Shown one piece after another: positions 1-8,618 of a stretch of 64,000 nucleotides of DNA; the first letter of the stretch is position 1, and each line of letters starts with the position of its first letter. The position numbers were made by a program, and so were the translations under genes. The notes under the pieces are model-generated. The model did not search any database. It was not told the origin of the DNA and saw only the letters and a list, made by a program, of their open reading frames with translations. Source of the DNA: Candidatus Aminicenantota bacterium (GTDB lineage: Bacteria > Acidobacteriota > Aminicenantia > Aminicenantales > Saccharicenantaceae); NCBI GenBank assembly GCA_017999365.1, contig JAGNLW010000004.1, positions 1 through 64,000 on the forward strand, written 5' to 3'.

Positions 1-2
1 AC

Positions 3-1595
3 ACCGACGAAGTGGCCATCAAGAGCCTGCCGTTCTTCTTCTTCAAGGACGGATTGCACATCCTCTACTTCTACGAAGGCCTGGACCGGCCGGAGGTCCT
101 GGAGTTCCTCGAGCTGGTCAAGGCCGAGGCCCAGAAGCCGGCCGAGGACTGCGACATCGTGGCCGCCCTCTGGGAGCGCGACTTCCCCAACATCCAATAC
201 TACGCGCCCGACGAATACCTCGAGAGCCGCATCCTGGCCGAGCGGCGCGGCGAGGACATCCGCCGCCCCGATATCCCAGGCTTGCCGGAGGACTTGGCCG
301 GGGAGAGGATCGAGGTCCGGGTCGACCCGGCCCGGCTGACCGAAGGCCGCATCGAGCTCGACGGCCCCGACCGTGAGGAGGTCCGCCGGGCCGCCGAACG
401 GGCGGACGGCGAGGACGCGGGGCCGGCCCCCGCTCCGGCGGAGGCCTCGGAGCAGGAGCGGACGGCCGGCGAGAGGAGCCCGGCCGCGGGCATGGACCCC
501 ACGTTGACCGAGGACGAGCTCCAGTCCCTCGAACGGATGGTCCGGGCGAACCGGACCATCTCGGCCGAGGAGGAGTACATCAACCTCATGGTCGAGATCA
601 TCTACCTCGAGGAGGACGAGGCCGGCCGCCAAGCCAGCCTCGACGCCCTGCTCGAGTATAATTTCGACCGGCTCCAGCGCGGCGACTTCCAGGTCCCGGT
701 CCTTATCATCCAGAAGGTCCAGGAGCTCGGCCGGCACCTGGCCGGCGATCCCGCCAAGACGGCCCTGCTCGACGCCTTCCTCCGCCGCGTCGTCAGCCCC
801 AAGACGGTCGAGGCCGTCAAGGCCCTGCTCGAGAAGAAGAAGGCCCTCGACTGGGAGTCGCTGCTCGGCTTCTTCGGGCTCCTCGGCCCGCCGGCCCTGG
901 GGCTGGCCGCCGGGCTCCACGACATCGCCCCGGACGGCGAAGCCCGGCACAAAGTCCTCGGCTTCATCGAACGGACCGGCGCCTCCCAGCCCGGGTTGCT
1001 GGCGGCCTTGGCCGACCCGGCCCGGCCCGACCTGGCCCGCGAGCTGGTCGGGATCCTGGCCCGGATCCCCGAGCGCAAGGGCCTCCCCCACCTGTCGACC
1101 TTTCTGAACTTCCAGAACCGCGACATCAAGCTCGAGGTCGTCCACATCCTCGGCCAGGTCAGGGACGAGATGGCCAACCGCATCCTCCTCGGCTTTCTCA
1201 AGGACCCCGACGAGGAGGTCCGCATCCAGGCGGCCATGAAGCTCGATCCCGGCGAGGGCGGGGCCCGCGTCCAGCAGATCGTACGCGAGGCCTCGGCCCC
1301 CGGGTTCCGCGACAAGAGCCTCAAGGAGAAGGAAGCCATCCTGGCCTTCCTCGGCCGGACCCGGACCCCCGAGGCCCTGGCTTTCCTGGGCCGGACCCTG
1401 AGCAAGGCGCCCCTGTTCGGCTCGAAGAGGTCTCTCGAGATGCGCCTGGCCGCCGTGGCCGGCCTGGAGAGCATGGCCACCCCGGAGGCCTCGACCCTCC
1501 TGCAGAAGGGCGCCATCGGCCGAACCCGGGCCGTCCGCGAGGCCTGCACGGCGGCGCTGACGCGGATGCCCGCGGCGGGCCCGGACAAAGGATAA
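3..1595 (+). CDS. HEAT-repeat protein, 5' end cut by window edge
   Basis: The frame is open to the first base, so the true start probably lies upstream; an internal GTG sits at 12. The visible part is about 530 residues. An N-terminal region rich in Phe/Tyr and acidic residues is followed by a low-complexity Ala/Glu/Pro linker near residues 125-165. From about residue 280 to the end there are alpha-helical repeats of HEAT type, with units built around 'PEALAFLGR'-like and 'LGFLKDPDEEVRIQAAMKL' patterns. HEAT repeats usually act as protein-binding scaffolds. It lies 9 bp before an HD-GYP-type gene and is probably co-transcribed with it, so a role in the same signalling assembly is plausible. 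No catalytic motif is visible and the specific function is unknown. Confidence 0.75.
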   Translation, partial: TDEVAIKSLPFFFFKDGLHILYFYEGLDRPEVLEFLELVKAEAQKPAEDCDIVAALWERDFPNIQYYAPDEYLESRILAERRGEDIRRPDIPGLPEDLAGERIEVRVDPARLTEGRIELDGPDREEVRRAAERADGEDAGPAPAPAEASEQERTAGERSPAAGMDPTLTEDELQSLERMVRANRTISAEEEYINLMVEIIYLEEDEAGRQASLDALLEYNFDRLQRGDFQVPVLIIQKVQELGRHLAGDPAKTALLDAFLRRVVSPKTVEAVKALLEKKKALDWESLLGFFGLLGPPALGLAAGLHDIAPDGEARHKVLGFIERTGASQPGLLAALADPARPDLARELVGILARIPERKGLPHLSTFLNFQNRDIKLEVVHILGQVRDEMANRILLGFLKDPDEEVRIQAAMKLDPGEGGARVQQIVREASAPGFRDKSLKEKEAILAFLGRTRTPEALAFLGRTLSKAPLFGSKRSLEMRLAAVAGLESMATPEASTLLQKGAIGRTRAVREACTAALTRMPAAGPDKG

Positions 1596-1604
1596 GGAAC
1601 GGAC

Positions 1605-3056
1605 ATGGGCGAGAAGGATCCGGTCAAGCGCGCGCCCGAGTCCCGGGCCTTCCAGAAGAGCGGTGTCGAGCTGCTCATCCGCTTCCACATCGTCGACAAG
1701 ATCGCCAAGATCTACGACATCGCCAACGACGCCTTCGTCATCCAGGGGGGCCTGCTCCACGAGAGCCTGGCCGCCGCCCTGGCCGACGCGGGCGACGTCG
1801 AGCTCCGCTCCCGCCACGGCGCCCTCATGCTCAACGGCATGCGCCTCAAGTTCGGCGTCGGCACCTACGGCATCTTCAAATCGGTGCTCGAGGAGTTCCG
1901 GACCCGGGACGTCGAGGCCGTGGTGTTCAAGGCCGGACTGGCCCGGGACGAGCTCCTGCGGTTCATGTCCGTGTTCGCCAAGCGCGACAAGAAGGACGAG
2001 GCCGGCTTCGCCCGGCTGGAGGCCGACCTCGACGCGGCCGGCGTCGTCCACGTCGAACTCGAGAAGATCACGGCCGAGGAGGCCGTCCAGGGCCTCCACC
2101 AGAACGCGGCCCGGATGTTCTTCCTGAGCATCGTCCATCTCAAGGAATCCTTCGCCCGGGACCAGCGCAATGAGCCCATCAAGATCAGCACGACCCGCCG
2201 GCTCATGCAGTCGATCTACAACCACATCGTCGAGGACGAGGCCTTCATCCAGGGCCTGACCAACATCAAGAACCACGACGAATACACCCTCAACCATTCC
2301 GTCAACGTCTGCCTCCTGGCCACGGCCCTCGGCCGCCGCCTGGGGCTGAGCCGGACCGAGCTCGTCGACCTGGGGATGGCCGCTTTCTTCCACGACCTCG
2401 GCAAGACCCGGACCCCGCTCGAGATCCTCAACAAGCCCGGCCGGCTGACCGACGCCGAGCGGGAGGTCATGGAGAAGCACCCCTTCCACGGGGCCGAGAA
2501 GCTCGTTCTCCTGAAGGAGTTCCGCCGCCTGCCCCTGCGGGCCATCCACGTCGCCCTGGAACACCACATCAAGGAGGACCTCAGCGGCTATCCCCGCTAC
2601 TTCAAGAAGGACGACGTCAACCTGTTCAGCAAGATCGTCAAGGTCGTCGACGTCTTCGACGCCATCACCACGAGGCGCGTCTACCGGAGCAAGGACTTCA
2701 CGCGGGCCGAGGCCCTGAGCGTCATGCTCGACCAGAGCGGGACGGAGTTCAATCCCGTCATCCTCAAAGCCTTCGTCAACATGATGGGGGTCTTCCCCAT
2801 CGGCACGCTGGTGGCCCTGACGACGGGCGAGATCGGCCTCGTCCGCGACGTCAATCCCGAATCCCGCTACCTCATGCGCCCGGCCGTCAAGATCGTCGCC
2901 GGCGCCGACGGCCGCAAGATCGACGGCCCGGTCGTCGACCTGACCGAGAGGGACCCCGCGACCGGCCGCTTCACCCGGACGATCGCCACGGCCCTCGACC
3001 CGGCCAAGTACGGCATCGAGGCCGCCGACTACTTCCTGGCCGAAGCCGCCCCCTGA
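1605..3056 (+). CDS. HD-GYP-type phosphohydrolase domain protein
   Basis: A 483-residue soluble protein. The N-terminal half (about 1-190) is not recognised. The C-terminal half carries an HD domain with the metal-binding HD pair at residues 263-264 (FFHDLGK) and a GYP motif at 328-330. HD-GYP proteins hydrolyse cyclic di-GMP, so the family role is c-di-GMP turnover. The signature is not canonical: the usual HHE...DGxGYP reads HHI...DLSGYP, so the Glu after the His pair is Ile. Activity is therefore uncertain, and it could be a sensor or use another substrate. The ATG follows an AAGGA-type ribosome binding site and lies 9 bp after the HEAT protein. Four PilZ-like proteins elsewhere in the window are possible c-di-GMP partners. 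Confidence 0.85.
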   Translation: MGEKDPVKRAPESRAFQKSGVELLIRFHIVDKIAKIYDIANDAFVIQGGLLHESLAAALADAGDVELRSRHGALMLNGMRLKFGVGTYGIFKSVLEEFRTRDVEAVVFKAGLARDELLRFMSVFAKRDKKDEAGFARLEADLDAAGVVHVELEKITAEEAVQGLHQNAARMFFLSIVHLKESFARDQRNEPIKISTTRRLMQSIYNHIVEDEAFIQGLTNIKNHDEYTLNHSVNVCLLATALGRRLGLSRTELVDLGMAAFFHDLGKTRTPLEILNKPGRLTDAEREVMEKHPFHGAEKLVLLKEFRRLPLRAIHVALEHHIKEDLSGYPRYFKKDDVNLFSKIVKVVDVFDAITTRRVYRSKDFTRAEALSVMLDQSGTEFNPVILKAFVNMMGVFPIGTLVALTTGEIGLVRDVNPESRYLMRPAVKIVAGADGRKIDGPVVDLTERDPATGRFTRTIATALDPAKYGIEAADYFLAEAAP

Positions 3057-3079
3057 TCCGCCTATAAAAGGATGCCGCC

Positions 3080-5785
3080 ATGACCCCGCGCCCGCCCGCG
3101 AACCTCCGCTGCGAGTACCTCGACGAGCCCCTGGGCATCGACACCGCGTCGCCGCGCCTGGCGTGGACGGTCGAGAGCCCCGTCCGGGGCGACCGTCCGA
3201 CGTCCTGGCAGGTCCTGGTCGCCTCGTCGGCCGAGCTCCTGCGCGGCGACATCGGTGATCTCTGGGACCCGGGCCGGCTGCCCGCTCCCGCCGGACCTCC
3301 CGGTCTCCTTTACGGCGGCGAGCCGCTGCGGAGTTGCGCCCGCTATCACTGGAAGGTCCGCTGGTGGGACCGCGAGGGGCGCCCGAGCCCGTGGAGCGGG
3401 CCGGCCTCCTTCGTCACCGGTTTCCTCGATCCCGGCGAGTGGAAGGCGCTCTGGATCGCCGCCGGAGAGGTCCGCGAGTTCCGGTCCAAGGGCACGCTCC
3501 TGCTCGGCCACCAGGGCGCCGACGACGCCCAGGCCCACGCCGTCTACCTGCGCAAGGAGTTCGCCTGCGGGGAGCGTGTGGCCATGGCCTTGGCCTTCGT
3601 CTGCGGGCTCGGCCACTACGAGCTGCGCCTGAACGGCGAAAAGGTCGGGACGAGCGTCCTCGATCCCGGCTGGACGGACTACCGCCGCAAAGCCCTCTAC
3701 GCCGTCCACGACGTTACGGCCCTCGTCCGGGGCCGGAACGCCGCCGGGGTCATCCTCGGCAACGGCCGGCACACCGCGGCCTACGGCTACGGCGGGCCCC
3801 GCTTGGCCTGCCGCATCGAGATCGAGTACGAGAGCGGGGCCCGGCGCGTCGTCGATGCCGACGAGAGCTGGCGGACCTCCGCCGGACCGTTGTCCGAGAA
3901 CGGCCTGTATCACGGCGAACGCACCGACGCCCGCATCCTCGTCGACGGCTGGGACCGGCCGGGCTTCGATGACCGGGCCTGGGCCAAGGCCGTCGCGGTC
4001 GACGGCTATCCCCTGGCCGCGCAGACCCTGCCGCCGGTCCGGGTCGTCGAGCGGTTCGGCCCGCGGTCGGTCGAGCGGCTGCCCTCCGGGGCGCTGATCT
4101 ACGACTTCGGCCGGAACTTCACCGGCTGGGTCCGGCTCAAGGTCGAGGGCCCGACGGGCGCCGAGGTCCGCCTCCGCCACGCCGAGCTCCTCCACGAGGA
4201 CGGCACGCTCAACGTCGGGCCGAACGAGAACGCCGAGGCCACCGACGCCTACATCCTGCGCGGCGGCGGGCCCGAGGTCTTCGAGCCCCGGTTCACCTAT
4301 CACGGCTTCCGCTACGTCGAGATGACGGGATTCCCCGGCCCGCCCGGCCCGGACGCCCTCGAGGCGGCCTTCGTCCACTCGGACGTCCGCCGGACGGGCG
4401 CGTTCCGCTGCTCCAACGGCCTCGTCGGGCGCATCCACGATAACGTCGTCCGCGGCCAGCTCTCCAACCTCATGAGCATCCCGACCGACTGCCCGCAGCG
4501 CGACGAACGCCACGGCTGGCTCGGCGACGCCCACCTCTCGGCCGAGGAGGCCGTCTTCAACTTCGACATGACGGCCTTCTACGCCAAGTACCTGGACGAC
4601 ATCCAGCTGGCCCTGAGGGAGGACGGCAGCCTGCCGGACGTCGTCCCGCCCTACCTGCCCCGGCTCTACCCGGCCGACCCGGCCTGGTCGTCGGCCTACG
4701 CCGCGCTCGTCGACCTGCTCTGGACGCACACGGGTGACCGGCGGTTCGTCGAGGCCCACTACGCCGCCCTGAAGACGTACGTCGAGTTCCTCGGCCGCCA
4801 TTCCGACGGCCGCATCGTCCGGACCCTGGGAAAATACGGCGACTGGTGCCCGCCGGGGAGCGTCGTGCCGAAGAAAACGCCGGTCGACCTGACCTCGACC
4901 TGGTATTATTACCACGACGTCCTCGTCCTGGCCCGTTTGGCGGCCGTCCTCGGCCGCGTGGACGAGGTCCGGGAGTACGAACGGCTCGCGGAGTCCGTCA
5001 AGACGGCCTTCAACGACACCTACCTGGGCGACTCCCAATACGCCGCGATCCGGGTCAGCCCCGTCGACAATCACCCCAATCAGACCTCCAACCTCCTGCC
5101 CCTCTATCTCGACATGGTCCCCGCCGACCGCAAGGACAAGGTCCTGGCCTCCCTGCTCAGGAGCGTCGAGGTCCTCCAGGACTTCCACCTCGACACCGGC
5201 ATCCTCGGCACGCGCTATCTCCTCGACGTCCTGACCGAGGCCGGCCGCGGCGAGACGGCCTTCCGGGTGGCGACCCAGAAGAGCTATCCGGGTTGGGGCT
5301 ACATGGTCGCCGAGGGAGCGACGACCCTTTGGGAGCGTTGGGAGAAGCTCGGCGGCCACGCCATGAACTCCCAGAACCACATCATGCTCGGCAGCATCGA
5401 CGCCTGGTTCTACCGCGCCCTAGCCGGCTTGTCACCGGCCCGCCCGGGTTGGGCCAAGGTCCGGGTCAAACCCCATCCCCTCGGCGATCTGACATTCGTC
5501 GAGGCCCGGCTGGAGACCGCCGCCGGCCCCGTTTCCTCGTCCTGGAAAAGGGCCGACGGGACGTTCGCCCTCGAGATCGGGATCCCCGTCGGGGCGACGG
5601 CCGAAGTCCATGTCCCCCTGCCGGGCCCGGGGGCCCGTGTCCTCGAATCGGGAAAGACGGTGTGGCGGGCCGGCCACGAGGTCGTCCGCGTCCCCGGCGT
5701 CGCGCCGGCCGGGAACGACGGCGGGAGCGTCGTCTTCGAGGTCGAGAGCGGCGCCTACGCCTTCACCGCGGTGACGGGCGGATAG
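3080..5785 (+). CDS. Alpha-L-rhamnosidase, glycoside hydrolase family 78
   Basis: A 901-residue protein of normal GH78 length, predicted to release terminal L-rhamnose from glycans or glycosides by an inverting mechanism. It begins with the typical family N-terminus (PANLRCEYLDEPLGI, then ASPRLAW). The GH78 signature DCPQRDERHGW starts at residue 470; its Glu476 is the expected general acid. The motif TTLWERW contains Glu752, the expected general base. No signal peptide is visible, so it probably acts in the cytoplasm on imported oligosaccharides or glycosides. No transporter or rhamnose catabolic genes lie next to it. It follows the HD-GYP gene by 23 bp and converges on the aminotransferase downstream. 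Confidence 0.93.
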   Translation: MTPRPPANLRCEYLDEPLGIDTASPRLAWTVESPVRGDRPTSWQVLVASSAELLRGDIGDLWDPGRLPAPAGPPGLLYGGEPLRSCARYHWKVRWWDREGRPSPWSGPASFVTGFLDPGEWKALWIAAGEVREFRSKGTLLLGHQGADDAQAHAVYLRKEFACGERVAMALAFVCGLGHYELRLNGEKVGTSVLDPGWTDYRRKALYAVHDVTALVRGRNAAGVILGNGRHTAAYGYGGPRLACRIEIEYESGARRVVDADESWRTSAGPLSENGLYHGERTDARILVDGWDRPGFDDRAWAKAVAVDGYPLAAQTLPPVRVVERFGPRSVERLPSGALIYDFGRNFTGWVRLKVEGPTGAEVRLRHAELLHEDGTLNVGPNENAEATDAYILRGGGPEVFEPRFTYHGFRYVEMTGFPGPPGPDALEAAFVHSDVRRTGAFRCSNGLVGRIHDNVVRGQLSNLMSIPTDCPQRDERHGWLGDAHLSAEEAVFNFDMTAFYAKYLDDIQLALREDGSLPDVVPPYLPRLYPADPAWSSAYAALVDLLWTHTGDRRFVEAHYAALKTYVEFLGRHSDGRIVRTLGKYGDWCPPGSVVPKKTPVDLTSTWYYYHDVLVLARLAAVLGRVDEVREYERLAESVKTAFNDTYLGDSQYAAIRVSPVDNHPNQTSNLLPLYLDMVPADRKDKVLASLLRSVEVLQDFHLDTGILGTRYLLDVLTEAGRGETAFRVATQKSYPGWGYMVAEGATTLWERWEKLGGHAMNSQNHIMLGSIDAWFYRALAGLSPARPGWAKVRVKPHPLGDLTFVEARLETAAGPVSSSWKRADGTFALEIGIPVGATAEVHVPLPGPGARVLESGKTVWRAGHEVVRVPGVAPAGNDGGSVVFEVESGAYAFTAVTGG

Positions 5786-5803
5786 GCGTCCCGGCCGGCG
5801 GCG

Positions 5804-7204
5804 TCAATCCCGATAGTCCGCGATCAGCCGGGCCGCCTCGCCGTAGGCGGCCAAGGTCGCGGCGATCTCCTTCGGACCGTGGGCCGCCGAGACCGCCCCG
5901 CCGCCGTGGACGACGTTGACGCCGTTGACGAGCAGGGCCAGCTTGAGCAGGTCTTCCCGGAGGGCGATGTCCATGCGCCCGGCGTCCTGGAGGGCCTCGG
6001 GCCGGTCCAGGCGCCCTTCCTCCCCCTTCGGGAAATGGACCATGAACATCGAGCTGCCGCGGACGACGTCGTTCCCTCCGCCCGTGCAGCGGGCCCGCAG
6101 GCCGGCGGCGGCGAAGGCCTCCTCGATGCCCCGCCGCAGGGTCTCCCCCGCGCGGGCCAGCTTCGGATAGACCGTCGCGGCCCGGGCGGCCAGGCGGCCG
6201 AGCATGAGCAGCCCGGCCCTCATGTATTCCGAGTGGGACGAGAAGGTGCCGCCCTCGAACATGACCCGGCCGCGGCCGCCGAGGTCGCGCTCGCAGGCCT
6301 CCATGGTCCGGGCCGGTCCGACGACCGCGGCCACGGCGTGGCCGCCTCCGATGATCTTGCCGAAGGTCGACAGGTCGGGCCGGATCCCGTAGAGGGTCTG
6401 GACGCCGGCCGGGGCGAAACGGAAACCGGAGATGATCTCGTCGAACACGAGCAGGACGCCGTGGCGGGCCGTCAGCTCGCGGGCCAGGGTCAGGTACTCG
6501 CGGGAGGCGGCCAGGAAGCCGCCGACGCCCAGGAACGGCTCGACGATGAAACAGGCGATGCGGTCGCCGTGAGAGGCCATGACCCGGGCCAGGTCGTCGC
6601 CGTCGTCGAACCGGGTGACCAGGGTCCGCCGGACGATGTCGTCGAGCAGGCCGGCCGATTCGGGGCCCTCGAAGCCCGAGCCCGGATGGTACTTGACGCC
6701 CTTGAGCAGATAGGGCGAGGCGCCGTGCCAGCCGCCGCCGACCTTGAGCACGAGGTCGCGGCCGGTCAGCCCCTGGGCCAGCATGACGGCGTACATCGTG
6801 GCCAGGGTGCCGGAGGTCGTGAAGCGGACTTTGCCCTCGCCGCCGCCGACGGCCCGGACGAGGGCCTCGGCCAGCTCGATCTGGTGGCCGGCCTCGAAGC
6901 CCGTGTGGAGGGCGCCCCGGCCGACGCTAGCGGCCATGCCCCGCCGGACGAAGCCGGGATTGTGGCCCAGAATGTTGGCGTAGTGCCCCTGCCAGTAGTC
7001 GATGTAGGCGTTGCCGTCGATGTCGCGGACGAAGGGCCCCTCGGCCCCGGCCGCGAAGAACGGGTAAGGGCGCCAAAGCCGAATGGAATGGCTGCCGCCC
7101 TCGATCATGACCTTCTGGGCCCGACGGTAGACCGTCCGGCTGCGGGCCGTCTTTTTGCGGTATTCCCGGACCAACCTGTCGCGGAGTCTGTCCCTGCCTG
7201 TCAT
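5804..7204 (-). CDS. Class III aminotransferase, glutamate-1-semialdehyde aminomutase-like
   Basis: A 466-residue PLP enzyme of fold type I. The PLP-binding Lys is Lys283 in STFGKIIGGGHA, and Asp255 in VFDEIISGFR is the residue that contacts the pyridine nitrogen. The order of motifs and the 'FTTSGTLATMYA' phosphate-binding loop are those of the HemL-like branch of class III aminotransferases. The N-terminal 40 basic residues are longer than in HemL. No haem genes lie nearby, so hemL should not be assigned; it could act on another amino-ketone or amino acid. It is monocistronic on the minus strand, with a good promoter at 7228-7256, and its 3' end converges on the rhamnosidase. Confidence 0.85.
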   Translation of the reverse strand: MTGRDRLRDRLVREYRKKTARSRTVYRRAQKVMIEGGSHSIRLWRPYPFFAAGAEGPFVRDIDGNAYIDYWQGHYANILGHNPGFVRRGMAASVGRGALHTGFEAGHQIELAEALVRAVGGGEGKVRFTTSGTLATMYAVMLAQGLTGRDLVLKVGGGWHGASPYLLKGVKYHPGSGFEGPESAGLLDDIVRRTLVTRFDDGDDLARVMASHGDRIACFIVEPFLGVGGFLAASREYLTLARELTARHGVLLVFDEIISGFRFAPAGVQTLYGIRPDLSTFGKIIGGGHAVAAVVGPARTMEACERDLGGRGRVMFEGGTFSSHSEYMRAGLLMLGRLAARAATVYPKLARAGETLRRGIEEAFAAAGLRARCTGGGNDVVRGSSMFMVHFPKGEEGRLDRPEALQDAGRMDIALREDLLKLALLVNGVNVVHGGGAVSAAHGPKEIAATLAAYGEAARLIADYRD

Positions 7205-7227
7205 GGCGCCTCTCTTTTCGAGGCCCC

Positions 7228-7256
7228 ATTTAATCCCTCCGCCCCGGCAAAGTCAA
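7228..7256 (-). promoter_or_regulatory. Promoter for the class III aminotransferase
   Basis: On the minus strand, TTGACT (complement of 7251-7256) and TTAAAT (complement of 7228-7233) are separated by 17 bp. The predicted start is about 15 bp upstream of the ATG at 7204. The -35 box is only 10 bp from the -35 box of the divergent promoter at 7267, so the two are back to back. Confidence 0.65.
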
Positions 7257-7266
7257 CCCGGACCGG

Positions 7267-7295
7267 TTGACCGGACGGCCAGATTGCGGTAAAAT
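7267..7295 (+). promoter_or_regulatory. Promoter for the phosphodiesterase-fold cluster
   Basis: TTGACC (7267-7272) and TAAAAT (7290-7295) are separated by 17 bp, a near-consensus sigma-70 type promoter. The predicted transcript has a leader of about 24 nt before the ATG at 7326, which is preceded by GGAAGAA. It is the only clear promoter seen ahead of the five coupled genes running to 13801. Confidence 0.72.
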
Positions 7296-7325
7296 CCTGA
7301 TTTCCAAGCCGGAAGAAGCCGTCCC

Positions 7326-8618
7326 ATGGCCGTAGCGAAGCGAAAAAGGACCGAAAAAGCCTGCGTCATCGGCCTCGACGGCGTGCCCTACGGCATGATC
7401 GCCGAGCTGGCCCGCCGGGGGATCATGTCGACCATGGCCCGCCTGATGGACATCGGCAGGCTCCACCGGATGAAGGCCAGCCTGCCCGAGATCTCGGCCG
7501 TGTCCTGGACGGATTTCATGACCGGGACGGACTCGGGCACGCACGGCGTCTTCGGCTTCACCGACTTCAAGCCTCATTCGTACGACATCCGGTTCCCCAA
7601 TTACCTCGACGTCAAGGCCCCCACCCTGTGGGACCGCCTGGGCGCCAAGGGCCGCCGGAGCATCGTCATCAACCAGCCCTCGACCTACCCGGCCCGCGAG
7701 ATCCAGGGCGTCCTCGTCTCCGGTTTCGTGGCCCTGGAGCTGGCCAAGGCCGTCTGGCCGATGACCTACCGGGCCGCCCTCGAACAGATGGGCTACCAGA
7801 TCGACGTCGACATCCTCAAATGCCGCGAGAGCCCCGAGGTCCTCTGGCAGGAGCTGACCAAGACCATGGCCGGGGGCCAGAAGGCCCTCAACCACTTCTG
7901 GGAAGGCGACTGGGACTACTTCGAGTACGTCGTCACGGGGACCGACCGGCTCCACCACTTCCTGTGGCGCGCCTACGAGGACCCCGGCCATCCCTCCCAC
8001 GAGCGATTCCTCGATTTCTACCGCCACATCGACCGCCTCATCGGCAAGATCGTCGCCGCCTATCACAAGCTCACCAACACCTACGCCGGCTTCTACATCC
8101 TGTCCGACCACGGCTTCACCGGCATCGTCCAGGAGGTCTATCTCAACGCCTGGCTCGAGCAGAACGGCTACCTCCGTTTCCTCAAGCCCGAACCGACGGG
8201 GCTCGGCGACATCCACGGCCGGACCAAGGCCTTCGCCCTCGACCCCAACCGGATCTACATCCATCTCAAGGACCGCTTCCCCAAGGGCACGATCGCGCGC
8301 AGCGCCCGCCGGGCCCTGCGCCAGGAGATCGCCGGCAAGCTCGAGCAGCTGACGTACGAGGGCCGGCGCGTCGTCAAGAAGATCTTCGTCAACGAGGAGG
8401 TCTACCACGGCCCCCACGCCGCCAAGGGCCCGGACCTCGTGGTCGTCGGCGAACCCGGCTTCGACATGAAGGGCTCGGTCCGCCGGAAGGAGGTCTTCGG
8501 GCGCTCCGGCCTCCAGGGCATGCACACCTGGGACGACGCCTTCTTCTGGTCGGTCGAGGACCACGGCGACGACCTGCGCATCGCCGACCTGGCCCCGATC
8601 ATCCTCAAGAACTACTGA
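7326..8618 (+). CDS. Alkaline phosphatase superfamily protein A (cytosolic paralogue)
   Basis: A 430-residue protein of the type I phosphodiesterase/nucleotide pyrophosphatase clade. It begins with the metal-site motif VIGLDGVP, has the nucleophile region EISAVSWTDFMTG (the Ser before AVSW aligns with the family Ser/Thr), and the metal motif YILSDHGF. Related enzymes cleave or transfer phosphoester and phosphodiester groups using two metal ions. Unlike the next two paralogues it has no signal peptide or membrane segment, so it is probably cytosolic. Its stop overlaps the next ATG by one base (TGATG), which indicates coupled translation. The substrate is unknown. Confidence 0.85.
   Translation: MAVAKRKRTEKACVIGLDGVPYGMIAELARRGIMSTMARLMDIGRLHRMKASLPEISAVSWTDFMTGTDSGTHGVFGFTDFKPHSYDIRFPNYLDVKAPTLWDRLGAKGRRSIVINQPSTYPAREIQGVLVSGFVALELAKAVWPMTYRAALEQMGYQIDVDILKCRESPEVLWQELTKTMAGGQKALNHFWEGDWDYFEYVVTGTDRLHHFLWRAYEDPGHPSHERFLDFYRHIDRLIGKIVAAYHKLTNTYAGFYILSDHGFTGIVQEVYLNAWLEQNGYLRFLKPEPTGLGDIHGRTKAFALDPNRIYIHLKDRFPKGTIARSARRALRQEIAGKLEQLTYEGRRVVKKIFVNEEVYHGPHAAKGPDLVVVGEPGFDMKGSVRRKEVFGRSGLQGMHTWDDAFFWSVEDHGDDLRIADLAPIILKNY

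Noticed and set aside
3063-3068. TATAAA just before the rhamnosidase ATG as a promoter
   Set aside because: No -35 is present, and the box would leave almost no leader; the AAAGGA looks like the ribosome binding site.
3062-5380. Long open frame (772 codons) on the minus strand opposite the rhamnosidase
   Set aside because: The GH78 motifs are on the plus strand. The minus frame is Val/Gly/Asp-rich low complexity, the usual mirror of GC-rich codon use.
5804-7204. Calling this gene hemL
   Set aside because: Motifs fit the HemL-like branch, but there is no haem context and the N-terminus is longer; class III aminotransferase is as far as the sequence supports.
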